In this document: positions 26,241 to 35,771 of the stretch, piece by piece
How the letters are laid out: every line of letters begins with the position of its first letter
Numbering within the stretch: the stretch's first letter is position 1
Origin: Tenacibaculum gallaicum
GTDB lineage: Bacteria; Bacteroidota; Bacteroidia; Flavobacteriales; Flavobacteriaceae
Direction of reading: 5' to 3'
DNA: 64,000 nucleotides
Assembly (NCBI RefSeq): GCF_003387615.1
Contig: NZ_QUNS01000002.1
Coordinates: forward strand, 463,698-527,697
The notes under the pieces: generated by a model
What the model was told of the DNA's origin: nothing
Database searches by the model: none
What the model saw: only the letters and a program-made list of their open reading frames with translations
Made by a program: the position numbers and the translations under genes

Positions 26241-26270
26241 AGTGATATAATACGATATGTCACTTTTTTT
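26241..26270 (+). terminator. Terminator or attenuator-like hairpin directly before the exporter gene
   Basis: AGTGATAT (26241-26248) can pair with ATATGTCACT (26255-26264) with a small bulge, and a run of seven T follows to 26270. The exporter start codon is only 15 bases further on, which leaves little room for a separate promoter. The perfect palindrome ATCACTTAAGTGAT at 26233-26246 overlaps the first arm and could compete with it. It may end the upstream transcript or attenuate read-through into the exporter. The stem is weak. Confidence 0.45.
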
Positions 26271-26285
26271 ACAAAAAAAAATAGA

Positions 26286-27920
26286 ATGTTGAAACTTAAA
26301 CCAAAAAATATCATTTTTTTGATATTATATGCTTTGCCCAATACAATATTAAGTTTTGGAATAGTTTACATAATAAACAATGTACTAGCAGGAAAAGAAG
26401 ATTTTCTACATGATTACATGGGAATTGTTTTCCTATCTCTCGTAATTTATACATACCTATTAAATGTAGTATATCAAAAATGGCTAAACAAATTTTCTTT
26501 CAATTTACTTTACGCTAATGAAAAGAAAGTTTTTGATCATATAATAAAAGCCCCTTTACTCAAACTAGAAAAGTTTGGGTCAAAGCGCTTTTTTACTGTT
26601 GTTGAAGATTTAAGAACATTTGCAATGTTACCTTACACAATAACTCATACAATCAATTCATTATTAATGCTCGTGTTATGTTTGGTATATATGTTTACAC
26701 TATCAATAGTTTCAGCATTAATAGTAATTGGGTTAATCATTATTGTGGGAGCTTGTTATTTTATAGTAATGAACTCAATGTCTAAAAAAGTAGCTGCTTT
26801 AAGAGAGTATAATGAACATTATTACCAGTATGTAGATGATGTAATGCAAGGATTTAAAGAACTTAAGTTAAGTTTTTTTAGAAGGAAAAACTTAATGAAT
26901 AGATTTTTAATTCCAAACAGAAATGAAGCAAGAGACTTAGATTTTAGAATTAATTATATTTTTCTGTCTATTAATCTAATAAGTCAGTATGGGTTATATT
27001 TTGTAATAGCTGCTATTTTGTTTGTCCTCCCAGAGTTCGAGTTATTAAATAGAGATGATGTAATTTCATATGTTGTTATAATCTTATTTATATCGGGGCC
27101 TATAAATAACTTAATTAATTTACAGCAAATGTATACACGATTTTTAGTTGCTAATTCAAGGATTAAAAAGTTTATGCAAGATTTTGCTGTAGTAAAAGAT
27201 GAAAAAAACACTCAAATAACTTTAGAACATGATTTTAAATCTGTAAAATTTAATAACATTTCATTTTCTTATAACGATGAAAAAAATGATTCTACATTTT
27301 CTTTAGGACCTATTAATATGGAAATTAAAAAAGGAGAAACTATATTTATTGTAGGGGGAAATGGTTCAGGAAAAAGTACATTTATAAATGTTTTAACAGG
27401 ATTGTATAACTCAACAGAAGGAGAAATATATTTAAATGACTCTAAAGAATTAGAAGGAAAAGAAGAATTACAAAATATGATAGCTGCTGTTTTTACAGAT
27501 AATCATATTTTTTCACATAATTATGAAGATTACGAGATAGAGAATAATGAAGAGTATATTAATTTGTTGAAAACAATGGAACTAGATAAAGTTATTGAAG
27601 ATGATAAAGATGCGTCAGCACGAAGAAAATTCTCAAAAGGGCAGAGTAAAAGAATGTCTTTAATATTTGCTATTCTAGAAAAAAAGCCAATTTTAGTTCT
27701 TGATGAATGGGCTGCCGATCAAGATCCACATTTTAGAAAATTCTTTTATGAAGAGTTAATTCCAAGATTAAAAGATTCTGGAAAAACAATTATTGCCGTT
27801 ACACATGATGATGCATATTTCCACCAAGCTGATAGGATTATTAAGTTTGATTATGGAAAAATAGTAAAAGACGTTACAGTTAATAGTGAAGCTGTGTTGG
27901 CAGATAATCTCTGGGCTTAA
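26286..27920 (+). CDS. Cyclic-peptide/siderophore ABC exporter, fused membrane and ATPase domains (PvdE/SyrD-like)
   Basis: A 544-residue half-transporter. About six transmembrane segments occupy residues 1-290. The ATPase follows, with Walker A GGNGSGKST (Lys363), an unusual signature FSKGQSKRMS, Walker B ILVLDEWAADQDP (Asp473/Glu474) and switch His in AVTHDD. The xGQxKR signature and DEWAADQDP wording are characteristic of the PvdE/SyrD/YojI exporters of cyclic peptides and siderophore precursors. In Gram-negatives these move product from cytoplasm to periplasm. Its place between the thioesterase and another NRPS gene makes it the likely exporter of this cluster's product. The 247-base leader upstream is structured (separate entries). 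Confidence 0.92.
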   Translation: MLKLKPKNIIFLILYALPNTILSFGIVYIINNVLAGKEDFLHDYMGIVFLSLVIYTYLLNVVYQKWLNKFSFNLLYANEKKVFDHIIKAPLLKLEKFGSKRFFTVVEDLRTFAMLPYTITHTINSLLMLVLCLVYMFTLSIVSALIVIGLIIIVGACYFIVMNSMSKKVAALREYNEHYYQYVDDVMQGFKELKLSFFRRKNLMNRFLIPNRNEARDLDFRINYIFLSINLISQYGLYFVIAAILFVLPEFELLNRDDVISYVVIILFISGPINNLINLQQMYTRFLVANSRIKKFMQDFAVVKDEKNTQITLEHDFKSVKFNNISFSYNDEKNDSTFSLGPINMEIKKGETIFIVGGNGSGKSTFINVLTGLYNSTEGEIYLNDSKELEGKEELQNMIAAVFTDNHIFSHNYEDYEIENNEEYINLLKTMELDKVIEDDKDASARRKFSKGQSKRMSLIFAILEKKPILVLDEWAADQDPHFRKFFYEELIPRLKDSGKTIIAVTHDDAYFHQADRIIKFDYGKIVKDVTVNSEAVLADNLWA

Positions 27921-27977
27921 GAGAGTCTTGCTAAGAAATACCACATTAATTTATCACAATTTATTTCTGAATAAAAA

Positions 27978-30900
27978 ATGAAATTGACACTTCCACAACA
28001 AGATGTCTATTTTGAGCAACTATTATATATAGATGAACCTATATATAATATTGGAGCTAAAATAGTTATTGACGGGCCAATTAAATATGAAATTTTAAAT
28101 GGAGCGTATAAAGGACTTATAAATCAACACGATGCCTTCAGAACTAAAATTTTTGTTAATAAAGATCAAGTATTTTTTGAAATACAAGAAGGTTTTGAAG
28201 AAGACTTAATATTTCTTGATTTATCTAGTAAAGTAAATGCTAATGAAGAGGCTATAAATTATATGGACAATTCATTTGTTATAAGTTTTGATTTAGCAAA
28301 AAAAGAATTATTACATGAGTTTATTTTAATTAAAGTATCAGATACATTTTATTATCTATTTTCAAAATACCACCATATAATCACTGATGGTTGGGGAACA
28401 TCTTTAATGTTTCAGAGATTGGTTAAAAATTATAATGAGTTATTTGGTAATAGTCAATTTCTTTCAAGTTATCCATATTCATATAAAAATTTTGTAAAAG
28501 ATGATAGATTATATGAAAACTCTGAAAATTTTAAAAAGGATGAAGACTACTGGGTAAATAAGTTTAAGAACTTACCTAGGCGTTTTTTAGAAAAGAACAA
28601 AACAAACAAAAGATTAAATGAAAGTAAAAGAAAGGAATTATGTATAAAAAGAGAAATATACACAAAATTAGAAAAGATAGCAGAAGCTAACAATTGTTCT
28701 ACTTTCCATATAATCTTAGGAGTATTTTATCTTTATTTTTCAAAAAAACATGAAATTAATGATTTTGCAATTGGTTTACCTGTATTGAATAGAGGAAAAC
28801 CGATCTTTAAAAAAACTGTTGGACTTTTTATGGGCGTTTCAGCCCTAAGAATGAAAATAGATTCAGAATTTACATTTGAAGAATTCATAAAAGAAATTAA
28901 ATCTCAACTTAGAAAAGATTATAGGCATCAACGTTTCCCAATGGGAAAAATAGTTCAAAAGCTAAAGGCTTTTGAAGAAAAGGATAGGATATATAATGTA
29001 ACACTATCGTATGAAAAACAAGACTACGCTGATCATTTTAGAGATACTGTTACTCGTGTTATTCCAATGACTCATAAATCTGAACGTGTAGCTTTGGCAG
29101 TATACATAAGAGAGTTTGATAAGAGTGAAGATGTTAAAATTGATTTTGATTATAATTTAAGCTATTTCGACAATTATTCAATATCTCAGGTAGTAAAACA
29201 TTTTGAAAAACTGATTTATGAAGTAATCGAAAACCCAAAGGGTAAGTTAAATACCTTTAATTTTTTAACAACTAAAGAAGAGGGGTTACTAGACTCTTTT
29301 AACCGAATGGATATAGGGTATCCTAAGGAGCAAACATTTTTATCAGTTATAAAAGAGAGAGTTAAAGAGAGGCCTAATAAAATAGCTGTTACAGATGAAT
29401 GGAATTCATACTCATTTAGAGATTTAGAGAATTTATCTGATGCAATAGCAGAATCTATTACTCAACTGAATATAGAAAAATCACCTATAGCTGTTTTAAT
29501 ACCAAGGTCAGCAAAAATGTTGGTAACATTTTTAGGTATTTTGAAGTCAGGAAATTCATACATTCCATTAGATCCAGAATTTCCAGAAAAAAGAATAAAC
29601 TATATTTTAGAGCATAGTGGTGCGTGTTATGTTTTTGGAACAGAGGAAACAAAAAAAGAAAACTTAGCACATGGTCATTATTTAGATGTAGAAGAATTCT
29701 TTATAAAAGAGAATAGTTTAAGAGTTTTTAAATCAAAGAAAGTTATTGATGCAGATGAAACAGCTTATATTATATATACTTCTGGATCAACTGGTAACCC
29801 TAAAGGAGTAGAAATAAGTCATAAGTCGCTTTTAAATTTCTTAATAAGTATTAGAGATAATCAAAATTTTACTCTAGATGATATTCTTTTTTCAGTAACG
29901 ACTCAGTCTTTTGATATTTCAATCTTAGAGTTTTATGTGCCATTAATAAGGGGAGCTTCTGTCTATGTTGCTAATAAAAAAATATTAAATGAACCAAAAT
30001 CTTTAAAAGAAAAAATAAAAGAGGTAGGTACAACAGTAATTCAGGGTACTCCTAGTTTTTATCAACTTTTGTTTAATTCAGGATGGAAAGGCGATAGAAA
30101 TATAAGGGCATTATGTGGAGGAGATTTACTAAGCAATAAATTAACGGGTAAATTATTAGAAAACTTTTCTGAGGTGTGGAATATGTACGGACCAACAGAA
30201 ACAACGGTATGGTCAAGTGCAAAAAAGATAGAAAAAGAAGATGATGCAAATAATATTGGTAAACCAATAAATAATACAAAGTTTTATATTTTAAATAACA
30301 ACTTAGAAAGAGTTTCAATTGGTGCTTTAGGATCAATATATATAGGAGGAGATGGTTTAGCAAAAGGTTATTATAAAAATAAAGAATTAAGTAAAAAGAA
30401 GTTTATCAGAAACCCTTTTAAAGAAGAGGAGAGAATCTACGAAACTGGAGATATAGGTAAATGGAATAAAGAAGGGGAAATACTTTTTCAAGGAAGAAAT
30501 GATTTTCAAGTTAAGGTAAGAGGCTACCGTATAGAAACAGGAGAAATAGAATGTAAATTAAATGAGTTAGAAAAGGTAAAGGGATCTGTTGTCTTGGCTA
30601 AAGAATTAGAAAACCAAGAATCATATCTAATTGCTTTTGTATCATTAAAAAATGGAATTACATTAGATACAAAATTTATAAAAGAGAAATTAAGAGAAAC
30701 GCTACCAGAATATATGATTCCTTCTGTGATAGTAAAAGTAGATGAGTTTCCTTTAACACCAAATAAAAAAATAGATAGGAAAAAATTACTAAGTCTAGAA
30801 ATAGATAATAAAATCACTAAAGAAGATATTGGTATTGAAACTGAGATGACCTTTAAACTAAAGGGGTGTTTTAAATTAGTACTTGGACTGAAAACAGAAA

Positions 30901-32414
30901 TTAGTTTACAAGAAAGCTTTTTCTCTTTAGGAGGACATTCTATAAATGCTGTGAGGTTAGCTAGTACTATTGAAAAAGAGCTTAATGTGAGTATTAGCTT
31001 GAAAGATATTTTCAAAAATCCTACAATTGAAAAATTGTCTTTTTTCATAGAAAATCAAAAGGAAAGAAAAATAAATAAGATTACTCTTGCTGAAAAGAAA
31101 GACAATTACCCGTTAACTTTTCCTCAATATAGCATATGGTTAGCATCTCAAAATGAAGCAATATCTAAGGCATATAATATGAATGCTGTGTATGAAATTT
31201 TTGGAGAAATAAATAAGTCTGCTTTAGAGTTTTCGCTCAGAAAGTTAATTGAAAAACATGAAATACTCCGAACTAATTTTATTGAAATAGATGGTGAACC
31301 AAGACAAAAAATAAGTTTAGAAAAGAAACATAAATTTTATCTTGAAGAAAAAAAAATAGTAGAGGAAGGAGTTGACGATTTTATATCTGGTTTTGTAAAT
31401 AAAGAATTTAAATTCGAGAAAGATGTTTTAATTCGAGGGATAATCTTAACTACTCTAGATAAAAAATACTTTGTATTTTCTGGTCATCATTTAATACTAG
31501 ATGGGTGGTCTATGGAAGTATTAATAAAGGAAGTGTTAAATGATTATAAGTTCAATTTAAAAGGAGTTAATTCTATTCAAGAAAAGCTACCTCTTCAATT
31601 TAAAGATTATAGTGTATGGTATGAAAACATAGAAAAGCAAGATACTAAAGAAAGAGAAAGTTATTGGAGGGAATATTTGAACGGTTACTCATGGGAATCA
31701 ATAATTCCTCAAAAAAATGAAATTCAATCTGATTTTAATAAAGCTAATGAATTTAGTTTTAAAATCGATTTGAATCTAAAAAAAACAATAGATAACTATT
31801 TAAAAGAACAAGAGCTAACATTACACTCTTTTTTAGTAGGAGTATTTAATATACTTCTCTGTAAATTATATAATCATAAAGAAGTATGTATTGGAGTAGT
31901 TAACTCAGGAAGAGGAAAAGCTGAATTAAATAATCAACTAGGTATGTTTGTGAAAACTTTGCCACAAAGGACAAGAATTGAGGGTAAAGAAAAATTAGAT
32001 AGTTTCTTAAAGGAAGTACAAGATGATTTACTGAGAGGAGATGCTTATCAAAACTTACCTAAAGTTGTTTATAAAAATTTAAATTTTGAGGTTTTAATAG
32101 CTTTACAAGCTCCTTCGTTTAATTATAGTAATATAGAAGTTACTCCTACACTAACTCTTAAAGAATATCAAATACCATCATTTTACACTAGGGTTCCGCT
32201 TTTGTTAAATTTTATTCAAGGTGCTGAAGAAACCACAGCAAAATTTGAATATAATGAGTCTATTTATGAAAAAAGTACAATAGAATTACTTGCACTAAGG
32301 TATAAAGCACTTATTGTCAATGTAATTAATAATACAGAGACTATAATTGACAAACTAGATACTGATTTAGAATTTGAAAAAGAACCAATAATAGATATAG
32401 AATTTAATTTTTAA
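27978..32414 (+). CDS. NRPS protein, C-A(Gly)-PCP-C
   Basis: A 1478-residue protein. C1 (about 1-430) has HHIITDG with His132/His133/Asp137 and begins directly with LTLPQQDVYFEQ, with no docking domain. The adenylation domain has YTSGSTGNPKG, NMYGPTETT, YETGDIG, KVRGYRIETGE and an A10 lysine in PNKKID. The specificity residues read D-I-L-Q-L-G-M-V-W-K, close to the glycine codes I recall (DILQLGLIWK). The carrier Ser is 988 in LGGHS. C2 (about 1045-1475) has HHLILDG with His1170/His1171/Asp1175 and ends the protein. No module downstream in the window can accept its product, so C2 either passes the chain to a module encoded upstream or releases it. The gene follows the exporter by 57 bases. 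Confidence 0.94.
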   Translation: MKLTLPQQDVYFEQLLYIDEPIYNIGAKIVIDGPIKYEILNGAYKGLINQHDAFRTKIFVNKDQVFFEIQEGFEEDLIFLDLSSKVNANEEAINYMDNSFVISFDLAKKELLHEFILIKVSDTFYYLFSKYHHIITDGWGTSLMFQRLVKNYNELFGNSQFLSSYPYSYKNFVKDDRLYENSENFKKDEDYWVNKFKNLPRRFLEKNKTNKRLNESKRKELCIKREIYTKLEKIAEANNCSTFHIILGVFYLYFSKKHEINDFAIGLPVLNRGKPIFKKTVGLFMGVSALRMKIDSEFTFEEFIKEIKSQLRKDYRHQRFPMGKIVQKLKAFEEKDRIYNVTLSYEKQDYADHFRDTVTRVIPMTHKSERVALAVYIREFDKSEDVKIDFDYNLSYFDNYSISQVVKHFEKLIYEVIENPKGKLNTFNFLTTKEEGLLDSFNRMDIGYPKEQTFLSVIKERVKERPNKIAVTDEWNSYSFRDLENLSDAIAESITQLNIEKSPIAVLIPRSAKMLVTFLGILKSGNSYIPLDPEFPEKRINYILEHSGACYVFGTEETKKENLAHGHYLDVEEFFIKENSLRVFKSKKVIDADETAYIIYTSGSTGNPKGVEISHKSLLNFLISIRDNQNFTLDDILFSVTTQSFDISILEFYVPLIRGASVYVANKKILNEPKSLKEKIKEVGTTVIQGTPSFYQLLFNSGWKGDRNIRALCGGDLLSNKLTGKLLENFSEVWNMYGPTETTVWSSAKKIEKEDDANNIGKPINNTKFYILNNNLERVSIGALGSIYIGGDGLAKGYYKNKELSKKKFIRNPFKEEERIYETGDIGKWNKEGEILFQGRNDFQVKVRGYRIETGEIECKLNELEKVKGSVVLAKELENQESYLIAFVSLKNGITLDTKFIKEKLRETLPEYMIPSVIVKVDEFPLTPNKKIDRKKLLSLEIDNKITKEDIGIETEMTFKLKGCFKLVLGLKTEISLQESFFSLGGHSINAVRLASTIEKELNVSISLKDIFKNPTIEKLSFFIENQKERKINKITLAEKKDNYPLTFPQYSIWLASQNEAISKAYNMNAVYEIFGEINKSALEFSLRKLIEKHEILRTNFIEIDGEPRQKISLEKKHKFYLEEKKIVEEGVDDFISGFVNKEFKFEKDVLIRGIILTTLDKKYFVFSGHHLILDGWSMEVLIKEVLNDYKFNLKGVNSIQEKLPLQFKDYSVWYENIEKQDTKERESYWREYLNGYSWESIIPQKNEIQSDFNKANEFSFKIDLNLKKTIDNYLKEQELTLHSFLVGVFNILLCKLYNHKEVCIGVVNSGRGKAELNNQLGMFVKTLPQRTRIEGKEKLDSFLKEVQDDLLRGDAYQNLPKVVYKNLNFEVLIALQAPSFNYSNIEVTPTLTLKEYQIPSFYTRVPLLLNFIQGAEETTAKFEYNESIYEKSTIELLALRYKALIVNVINNTETIIDKLDTDLEFEKEPIIDIEFNF

Positions 32415-32422
32415 TAAAGAAA

Positions 32423-34360
32423 ATGAACTTACAAAGAACAATAATATTAGCAATAGTTTTTAATATTCTTTCATTTACAATAGTAAATGCTCAAAGCATA
32501 AGAAAAGAAGAAAGAGAATCACCTTTTCCAAATTCAAAATTTTTAGAAGGAGAAAATATCCAATGGGGAAACCTTATAGTACCAGAGAATTGGGAAAGTT
32601 TAAAAGGAGAAGTTAAAATAGCTTACGCTGTTTTAAATAATAAAAAAAGTAAGAATAATTCTGAAGCTGTTGTCTTTATTCAAGGAGGTCCAGGAGCGAG
32701 CGGAACAGAAACCATTTGGCAATGGGTAAACCATCCTATTAGAGAGTATAAAGATATCATACTTTTTGATATAAGAGGTACAGGACTATCTGAACCAAGA
32801 CTTTGTCCTGATTTAGGAAAGAAAATACTTGAGTTTTTGAGTAAAAATCAAAAAAAGGAAGAGGATGAGAAAGAAAAGATAAACGCAGTAATTTCTTGTA
32901 AAACAGACTTAATAAGTAAAGGAGTAGACATATCATCATACAATAGTCTGGCGATAGCAAAGGATATGAATGTACTTAAAGCATCTTTAGGGTATAAAAA
33001 ATGGTCTGTTTACGGGGTTTCTTATGGTACTCATGTAGCTCAGGTTTACGCTAGTAATTATCCAAATGATATTGAATCATTAATTCTAGACTCTCCAATT
33101 TCCAGCATAAGTAGTTATTATGAGAAAAATACTGATGGTTTTATGAGTGGCTTGTTAAAAGTATTCAAAAAATGTAAAGATGATCCAGCATGTAATTCTA
33201 GTTATAAAGATTTAGATACTATGTTTTTCGATGTAATAAAAGATTTAGAAATCAATCCAATTACTGTAAAAGTAGATGATAAGTTTTTAAAATCAGGAGA
33301 GTTTACATTTAATTCAGAAGATTTTAAAATTGTTATACAACAAGCTCTTTATCATAAACAAATGATTGAGGTTATACCATTACTGATTTCTCAGTTTAGA
33401 GTAAGAAATAAAAAAGCTTTAAGTAACCTAGTTCCTTCTTTTGCAAGTTTATTGAGTATGGATTACGGAGTGTATTATTGCTTTAGTTGTGAAGAGGTAT
33501 TACCATTAAATGATATTTCTAAATTTAATAAAGAATCACGTAAATATGAAGGATTAGATGGAGGAGTAGCATTCTATGAATCCGATTTTATGGTATGTGA
33601 AAAATGGGGAAAAACAGAAAGAGATAGTCTTTTCATGATGAATAATTCCACAAAAAATCTAAAAAGGAATATACCAACGGTCATAATATCTGGAGAGTAC
33701 GATCCAATAACTCCATCTAGTAATGGAAGCGAGTTAAGTGCAAAACTAACTGAATCAAAATTTTTAGAAATTCCTACTTATGGACATTCAGCAAGTTTCA
33801 CCCAAAAAGGAAGTAAACTAGTTAGTGATTTTTTATCGGATGTAGATATCAAGAGTGATACGAAACTTTTTTCTGATATTAAACCAGTTCATTTGGTGAA
33901 TGATGTAACTATTAATTCAGGAGTATTTAAAATGGGAAGTAGTTTTAACAATCTAGACCCGGTTTTTTTGTCACCTTTGATAATTGCGTTTGTACTAATG
34001 ACCTTTTTTATAATTAATTATACTATAAAAATCTTTAAAAAAGAGTATTCAAAAATAGCAGATAGTATCATTCGTTTAATGGGGATATTTACTTCTATAG
34101 TAGGAATACTATGCTTTGCTTTATTAGTAAGAGGAATAAGTGAAACCGCGGCAAATAATTATTTTATCTTAGCTTTTGGACTGCCAAGTAGCTTTGATTA
34201 TGTATTCATAGGGGTTGCTGTTTTTGCCTTTCTTTTGATTCTTTCTTTTGCATATTATTTTCTAAAACTAAAATCTATAAGAGATAGAAGCATTGTTTTT
34301 TCCCTGCTGTTTTCAAACCTTTTATGTATTGTTTATTTTATGTATTGGGGAATTATGTAG
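32423..34360 (+). CDS. Secreted alpha/beta hydrolase (S33 peptidase-like) with C-terminal membrane bundle
   Basis: A 645-residue protein. Residues 1-24 are a signal peptide (ending IVNAQ). The catalytic region resembles the tripeptidyl-aminopeptidase/prolyl-aminopeptidase S33 group: FIQGGPGASG oxyanion region, nucleophile elbow GVSYG (Ser200), Asp427 in EYDPITP and His455 in YGHSAS. After about residue 510 come four hydrophobic segments (LIIAFVLMTFFI, IVGILCFALLV, FIGVAVFAFLLIL, LLFSNLLCIVYFMY), so the hydrolase domain is probably held at the periplasmic face of the inner membrane. It sits 8 bases after the Gly NRPS. The layout recalls prodrug-cleaving peptidases such as ClbP (periplasmic peptidase plus C-terminal transmembrane helices) but on an unrelated fold. 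A role in maturing the exported product is inference. Confidence 0.85.
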   Translation: MNLQRTIILAIVFNILSFTIVNAQSIRKEERESPFPNSKFLEGENIQWGNLIVPENWESLKGEVKIAYAVLNNKKSKNNSEAVVFIQGGPGASGTETIWQWVNHPIREYKDIILFDIRGTGLSEPRLCPDLGKKILEFLSKNQKKEEDEKEKINAVISCKTDLISKGVDISSYNSLAIAKDMNVLKASLGYKKWSVYGVSYGTHVAQVYASNYPNDIESLILDSPISSISSYYEKNTDGFMSGLLKVFKKCKDDPACNSSYKDLDTMFFDVIKDLEINPITVKVDDKFLKSGEFTFNSEDFKIVIQQALYHKQMIEVIPLLISQFRVRNKKALSNLVPSFASLLSMDYGVYYCFSCEEVLPLNDISKFNKESRKYEGLDGGVAFYESDFMVCEKWGKTERDSLFMMNNSTKNLKRNIPTVIISGEYDPITPSSNGSELSAKLTESKFLEIPTYGHSASFTQKGSKLVSDFLSDVDIKSDTKLFSDIKPVHLVNDVTINSGVFKMGSSFNNLDPVFLSPLIIAFVLMTFFIINYTIKIFKKEYSKIADSIIRLMGIFTSIVGILCFALLVRGISETAANNYFILAFGLPSSFDYVFIGVAVFAFLLILSFAYYFLKLKSIRDRSIVFSLLFSNLLCIVYFMYWGIM

Positions 34361-34382
34361 TTTAATACTAAAAAGCACTACT

Positions 34383-35741
34383 ATGAATAATACAATTTTA
34401 AGAGAAAAATATAATTCTTTTATTAAAAGTGGAGTAAGAAAAGAAAACACAATAAAAGTAAACAACGATTTAGTCCCAGAAATTTTTCATAATTATGATG
34501 TACCTATTAGTTCTTGGCCAGTTCTCTTAGATAAAAACCAAATAGAAGGTTTAAATAAGCTTTGTAAAGAGTTGCCTAAGTTGTTACAAAAAATTCCTTA
34601 TTTGTATTTTAAAAGTGATACAAAAAAGATTAGTGAATTTTATTTTGAAGGGAACGAAATGTTAGCTCAATTTGCCTTAATGTCATTAGCTAAAGACATA
34701 GAAATAAGCTCACGTTTAGACATAATACAAACTCAAGAAGGATTCAAGGTATTAGAAATAAATATGGGGTCTTCAATAGGTGGAATGGAGTTCCAAAATT
34801 TTGATGAACTTATAAGGAGTTTACATCCGATAATGCAAAAGAAAAATAATGATAAAGATTTCGTTATAAAGAAAACCCAATCGATATATATAAATTTTAT
34901 TATTAAGCAAAGCTTAAAGTTTATTAATAGTAAAAATAGTGACATAAATATTTTCCTTGTAGGATATGGTAAAAGCACTGAAGAAGATAATGAAGTCCAA
35001 CAATACTTTCAAAGATTATTAAATGAGGAGCTTAAATATAGAGAATTAAAGGGGAAGGTTTTTATAGGTAAAATAGAAGAGCTTAATCTAGTAAAAAACA
35101 ACCTTTTTTATAAGGATAAACATATAGACTCAGTTTTGATATTAAATTATGCTTCCCTTGGGAATTCTCCTAATTTATTTAGAGCCTTTTTAACTAATCG
35201 GGTTTACTTTCCAGACCATTTAGGAACAACATTACTAGGAGATAAAAGAAACCTGAGTATTTTAAGAATTTTAGCTCAAAAAAAATCTTTTTCTGAAGAA
35301 ATTAATTTATTAATTCTAAAATGTATCCCGTGGACAGAATTGTTAAAGGATGAAAATGTAATGTATAATCAAAAAGAGGTTTCATTTATCAATTTATTAA
35401 AAGAAAATAAAAACCTTTTTGTAATTAAGGTGGCAAATGAACTACAAGGAAGTAATGTATTTGTAGGGAAGTTTATGGAACAAAACGACTGGAATAATAC
35501 AATATTAGAAGCCATTGAAAGTAAAAATTATTTAGTACAAGAGTTTTGTGATTCACGAACAGTTTTTGCTCCAAATGAAGATGATAAATGGGTGCCAAAT
35601 AGATTAATACTAGGCGCCTATGGGTTTGGAGATATCTATGGTGGGGTTTGTGCAAGATTATCACAAATTAATAAAAAAGAAACAGGAGTGGTAAACGTTG
35701 CTTCAGGGGCTATAGGTGGTTTAGTATATGAGTATAATTAG
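34383..35741 (+). CDS. ATP-grasp-like protein, paralogue 1 of 3
   Basis: A 452-residue protein. The start chosen is the ATG at 34383 (MNNTILREK), 22 bases after the previous stop and aligned with its two paralogues; a longer frame from 34293 overlaps the hydrolase gene and adds unrelated hydrophobic sequence. The middle has SSRLD and VLEINMGSSIGG, like the pre-ATP-grasp substrate face of glutathionylspermidine-synthase-type ligases. The C-terminal part has FVIKVANELQGSNVFVGK, a likely nucleotide-binding lysine-glycine strand, YLVQEFCDS and GAYGFGDIYGG. Here the usual KDA is KVA and the final NSAKGA is NVASGA, so this copy is the most diverged. Reaction unknown: ATP-dependent amide or peptide ligation to the cluster product is the family-based guess. 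Confidence 0.75.
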   Translation: MNNTILREKYNSFIKSGVRKENTIKVNNDLVPEIFHNYDVPISSWPVLLDKNQIEGLNKLCKELPKLLQKIPYLYFKSDTKKISEFYFEGNEMLAQFALMSLAKDIEISSRLDIIQTQEGFKVLEINMGSSIGGMEFQNFDELIRSLHPIMQKKNNDKDFVIKKTQSIYINFIIKQSLKFINSKNSDINIFLVGYGKSTEEDNEVQQYFQRLLNEELKYRELKGKVFIGKIEELNLVKNNLFYKDKHIDSVLILNYASLGNSPNLFRAFLTNRVYFPDHLGTTLLGDKRNLSILRILAQKKSFSEEINLLILKCIPWTELLKDENVMYNQKEVSFINLLKENKNLFVIKVANELQGSNVFVGKFMEQNDWNNTILEAIESKNYLVQEFCDSRTVFAPNEDDKWVPNRLILGAYGFGDIYGGVCARLSQINKKETGVVNVASGAIGGLVYEYN

Positions 35742-35771
35742 AAAGTTAAAACAAGCTTAAAAAAATAGTAA

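Noticed and set aside
30524..31048. 174-codon frame on the - strand inside the Gly NRPS gene
   Set aside because: It is antisense to a strongly supported coding region, low in complexity (Ser/Phe/Leu-rich) and matches no family I recognise.
34293..35741. Longer start at 34293 for ATP-grasp paralogue 1
   Set aside because: It overlaps the hydrolase gene in another frame and adds 30 unrelated hydrophobic residues; the ATG at 34383 aligns with the paralogues.
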